Shown here in pieces: positions 62,223 through 64,000 of a stretch of 64,000 nucleotides of DNA; positions within the stretch are counted from its first letter, which is position 1; the number at the start of each line of letters is the position of its first letter. The position numbers and the translations under genes were made by a program. Source of the stretch: CAVVAL01 sp963742725 (lineage in GTDB: Bacteria > Actinomycetota > Actinomycetes > Mycobacteriales > Cryptosporangiaceae); the NCBI GenBank assembly GCA_963742725.1, contig CAVUMX010000004.1:310001-374000 (forward strand), in the 5' to 3' direction. The notes under the pieces were generated by a model. It saw only the letters and a program-made list of their open reading frames with translations. It searched no databases and was not told the DNA's origin.

Positions 62223-63078
62223 CGCGCCCGCCGCTCCCGCCACCGCCGAGTTCCGGACTTTTGAGGGTCGGGCGGGCCCGTGCACCCTCAAAAGTCCGAA
62301 ACTCGCGCACGTGGGTCTCGGCCGAGCGGGCAAGTTCGCGGCGCCCGCCGGCCGGCGTCAGCACTGGGCCCGGCCGGATGTCCACGACGAGCCCGTCGGT
62401 GGCGATGATCCGTCGCAACGAGGCGACCAGCGTGTCGTCGCCGATGAACGCCGCCAGCGTCGTGGGACGCCCGTCCGCCAGCCGGTACCGCACGGTCACC
62501 GGCCGGACGGGCGCCCCGGCGTCGAGGGCGGCCTGGAACATCGCCGGCCGGAACCGTCCGAAGGAGACGCCGCACCAGGTCGTGGCCTCGGGGAACACGA
62601 CCATGCTGCGACCGGTGCGCAGCGCGGCGGCCACGTCGGCGACGGTGCCGGGCAGCGTCCGGATCCGCTCGCGGTCGGCGTAGACGGTCCCGATGCGGTC
62701 CGCGATCGAGCCGACCACGGGCCACTCCCGGGTCTCCCGCTTCGCGAGCATGCCGACGGGTTCCACGGCGAGCAGCGCGATCACGTCCAGCCACGAGATG
62801 TGGTTCGCCGCGACGAGCGTGCCGCCACCGGCGCTCAGACCAGACCCGTGGTCCAGCGTGACGCCGAGCCCGGCCAGCAGCCAGCGGGAGAACCGCCGCA
62901 CGACCCGGTCCCGCCGTCGGGGCGGCAGGAACGGCACGATCAACGACACCAGCACCGCGAGGACGAGGACCGCGCTCGTCGCGGCCCACCGCCACGTGCG
63001 CAGCCAGGCCGGCACCGTCCGGTACGAGTCCGGCGCCGGCAGGCAGGACGCGTCACACGGCGACCAGGGAATCCACAC
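62206..63078 (-). CDS. 1-acyl-sn-glycerol-3-phosphate-type acyltransferase (PlsC family), probable OlsA
   Basis: Encodes 290 aa. A membrane helix (about 27-50) precedes the PlsC domain with NHISWLD (H-x4-D, about residue 91) and FPEATTW in place of the usual FPEGT. It transfers an acyl chain, probably onto a lyso-lipid at the membrane. Directly upstream is a GNAT-type N-acyltransferase gene (3-nt gap); this pair fits ornithine-lipid synthesis (OlsB then OlsA). GTG 63078 is used. The last ~33 residues (from VREFRTFEGARARPTLKSPE) are encoded by the family B hairpin repeat and beyond, so the natural C-terminus has been replaced. Its end overlaps the GH2 gene by 17 bp. Confidence 0.83.
   Translation of the reverse strand: MWIPWSPCDASCLPAPDSYRTVPAWLRTWRWAATSAVLVLAVLVSLIVPFLPPRRRDRVVRRFSRWLLAGLGVTLDHGSGLSAGGGTLVAANHISWLDVIALLAVEPVGMLAKRETREWPVVGSIADRIGTVYADRERIRTLPGTVADVAAALRTGRSMVVFPEATTWCGVSFGRFRPAMFQAALDAGAPVRPVTVRYRLADGRPTTLAAFIGDDTLVASLRRIIATDGLVVDIRPGPVLTPAGGRRELARSAETHVREFRTFEGARARPTLKSPELGGGGSGGRATQRT
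62249..62303. repeat. Family B hairpin repeat, copy 3 (inside the 3' end of the PlsC gene)
   Basis: agttccggacttttgagggt (62249-62268) and accctcaaaagtccgaaact (62284-62303) pair at 19 of 20 positions with a 15-nt loop. It lies near the convergent stops of the GH2 and PlsC genes, could end both transcripts, and is translated in the PlsC frame. Confidence 0.9.
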
Positions 63079-63081
63079 GCC

Positions 63082-63825
63082 TCATGCCTCACCGAGGAAG
63101 TGCCGCAGGTAGCGCTGGTCGATCCGGTCCATGCCGAGCAGGACCAGGAAGTCCACGCACCCGAAGTCCTCGTCCAGGGCCGGCGGGCCGCACACCCAGG
63201 CGCCGAGGCGCAGGTAGCCCCGCAGGAGCGGCGGCAGCGCCGCGCGGCTCGCGGGCGCGGTGTCAGGCGCCTCGAAGGCGTGGTGGGGCGTAACCCGGTA
63301 CTCCTCCGGCGCCAGGTTCCGGCTCCGCGCGTGGGCCCACACCGGAGCGCCGTCCGCGATCGGGACGGACGCGCAGCCGGCGAGCCACTGGTGGCCGGTC
63401 AGCAGCATGTACCGCGCGATGCCCGACCACATGAGGTTGATGACGGCGCCGTTGCGGTGCTCCGGATCGACGCACGACCGGCCGACCTCGACCAGCGACG
63501 GGCGGAGTCCGTCGAGCGCGGTCAGGTCGAACTCGCCGTCCGAGTAGAGGCGCGGCGCGCGGCCGGGCGGCAGCATCCGGTAGGTGCCGACGATCGCGCC
63601 GGTGCTCTCGTCCCGGACGAGCAGGTGGTCGCAGTACGCGTCCAGCTCGTCGCTGTCGACACCGGCGACGGTCGTGGCGAGTCGCGCGCCCAGCTCGTCG
63701 GCGAAGACCCGGTGCCGCAGCCGCTGAGCCGCGCGGATCTCGGCCGGATCGGATGCGACGAGTACGGCGTAGCCGGTGCGTTCGGTCGTCCGGGCGAGGA
63801 CGCCCGGGAGAGCCTCGGTGGACAT
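63082..63825 (-). CDS. GNAT-type N-acyltransferase, probable L-ornithine N-acyltransferase (OlsB-like)
   Basis: Encodes 247 aa. The first part is AAQRLRHRVFADELGARL and later VGTYRMLPPGRAPRLYSDGE. It continues with LVEVGRSCVDPEHRNGAVIN, typical of the OlsB/hemolysin-like acyltransferase family, and GMDRIDQRYLRHFLGEA at the end. OlsB adds a 3-hydroxy fatty acid to the amino group of ornithine to give lyso-ornithine lipid, which OlsA (PlsC-like) completes. The adjacent PlsC gene supports this; an N-acyl amino acid synthase with another amino acid is possible. ATG 63825 has only a weak ribosome site. Confidence 0.78.
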   Translation of the reverse strand: MSTEALPGVLARTTERTGYAVLVASDPAEIRAAQRLRHRVFADELGARLATTVAGVDSDELDAYCDHLLVRDESTGAIVGTYRMLPPGRAPRLYSDGEFDLTALDGLRPSLVEVGRSCVDPEHRNGAVINLMWSGIARYMLLTGHQWLAGCASVPIADGAPVWAHARSRNLAPEEYRVTPHHAFEAPDTAPASRAALPPLLRGYLRLGAWVCGPPALDEDFGCVDFLVLLGMDRIDQRYLRHFLGEA

Positions 63826-63988
63826 GTCGCCGCTCCAGGGGGTCGTGGCGGATCACGTGTTCTCGCAGCTTGGGGACGCCGGGTAACGAGCGGCCACCGT
63901 GAGCAGGCGCGATAGGGGAAACGGCGGGTGAACGTCCCGCCCACGTACCCTTGCTGGCTACGTCGTGTCCCCGAGCGTGAGGCGATCC

Positions 63989-64000
63989 GTGGAACTGACC
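63989..64000 (+). CDS. Possible start of the next gene (four codons visible)
   Basis: GTG at 63989 (VELT) follows gtgaggcg at a suitable distance, in the 160-bp gap after the divergent GNAT gene. Too little is visible to say more. Confidence 0.25.

Noticed and set aside
1..64000. CRISPR arrays, tRNA or rRNA genes, transposases, prophage genes
   Set aside because: No regularly spaced direct repeats, cloverleaf sequences, rRNA signatures or mobile-element proteins were recognised on either strand by eye.

Overview
The window is chromosomal DNA from a high-GC Gram-positive actinomycete. The evidence is pervasive GC-rich third codon positions, frequent GTG starts, a BTAD/NB-ARC/TPR (SARP/AfsR-like) regulator, an S-adenosyl methyltransferase of the DUF574 type, DasR-like boxes in front of chitin genes, and secreted multi-domain glycosidases. 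The species cannot be named from this sequence. No rRNA, tRNA, CRISPR array, transposase or integrase was seen.

Layout. 1-3.7 kb: a FUSC-type membrane protein (cut by the left edge), an actinobacterial DNA polymerase I-like protein and a secreted Asp-box propeller. 4-17.5 kb: a secreted GH27 alpha-galactosidase with a frameshift just after its signal peptide, then a tandem array of three ~3.7-kb secreted subtilisin-like (S8) protease genes; only the third reads through intact, the first has about three frameshifts and the second about eighteen. 17.5-23.6 kb: a DUF3037/HipA-like kinase pair behind a SARP-type regulator, a CHRD-domain surface protein and a RibD/DHFR-like reductase. 23.6-29.2 kb: a GntR regulator with two matching 16-bp palindromes, a 2'-5' RNA ligase-like phosphoesterase, a NUDIX gene with a premature stop, a BP74-like secreted protein, an IclR regulator and a NlpC/P60-like protein.

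29.3-40.1 kb is a myo-inositol catabolic and uptake locus. A divergent LacI regulator faces two identical 14-bp operators, followed by iolG, iolE, an inositol-type ABC transporter (binding protein, permease, ATPase), iolC, an aldolase, iolB and iolD. The iolA step is not in the window. 40.2-47.4 kb holds a DUF574 methyltransferase overlapping a PAS-GGDEF-EAL protein, a DM13 protein, a membrane Ser/Thr kinase translationally coupled to a membrane partner, and a divergent surface protein.

47.4-51.7 kb: a chorismate-utilising anthranilate synthase fusion (TrpE plus glutamine amidotransferase) preceded by a clear trp attenuator, whose leader peptide has two adjacent Trp codons. The fusion's linker is interrupted by a hairpin repeat that puts the two halves in different frames. 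51.8-62.2 kb: a GH20 hexosaminidase, an acyl-CoA synthetase, a GH18 chitinase with the two 12-bp direct repeats typical of Streptomyces chitinase promoters, and a very large GH2 beta-galactosidase with one frameshift. 62.2-64 kb: a PlsC/GNAT pair that fits ornithine-lipid synthesis.

Two families of intergenic hairpin repeats stand out: family A (two copies, about 3.8 and 51.8 kb, in opposite orientation) and family B (three copies, 38.2, 48.7 and 62.3 kb). Two family B copies lie inside coding sequence. Because several otherwise convincing genes carry single-base indels, each broken gene could be a real pseudogene or a consensus error; raw reads are needed to decide.
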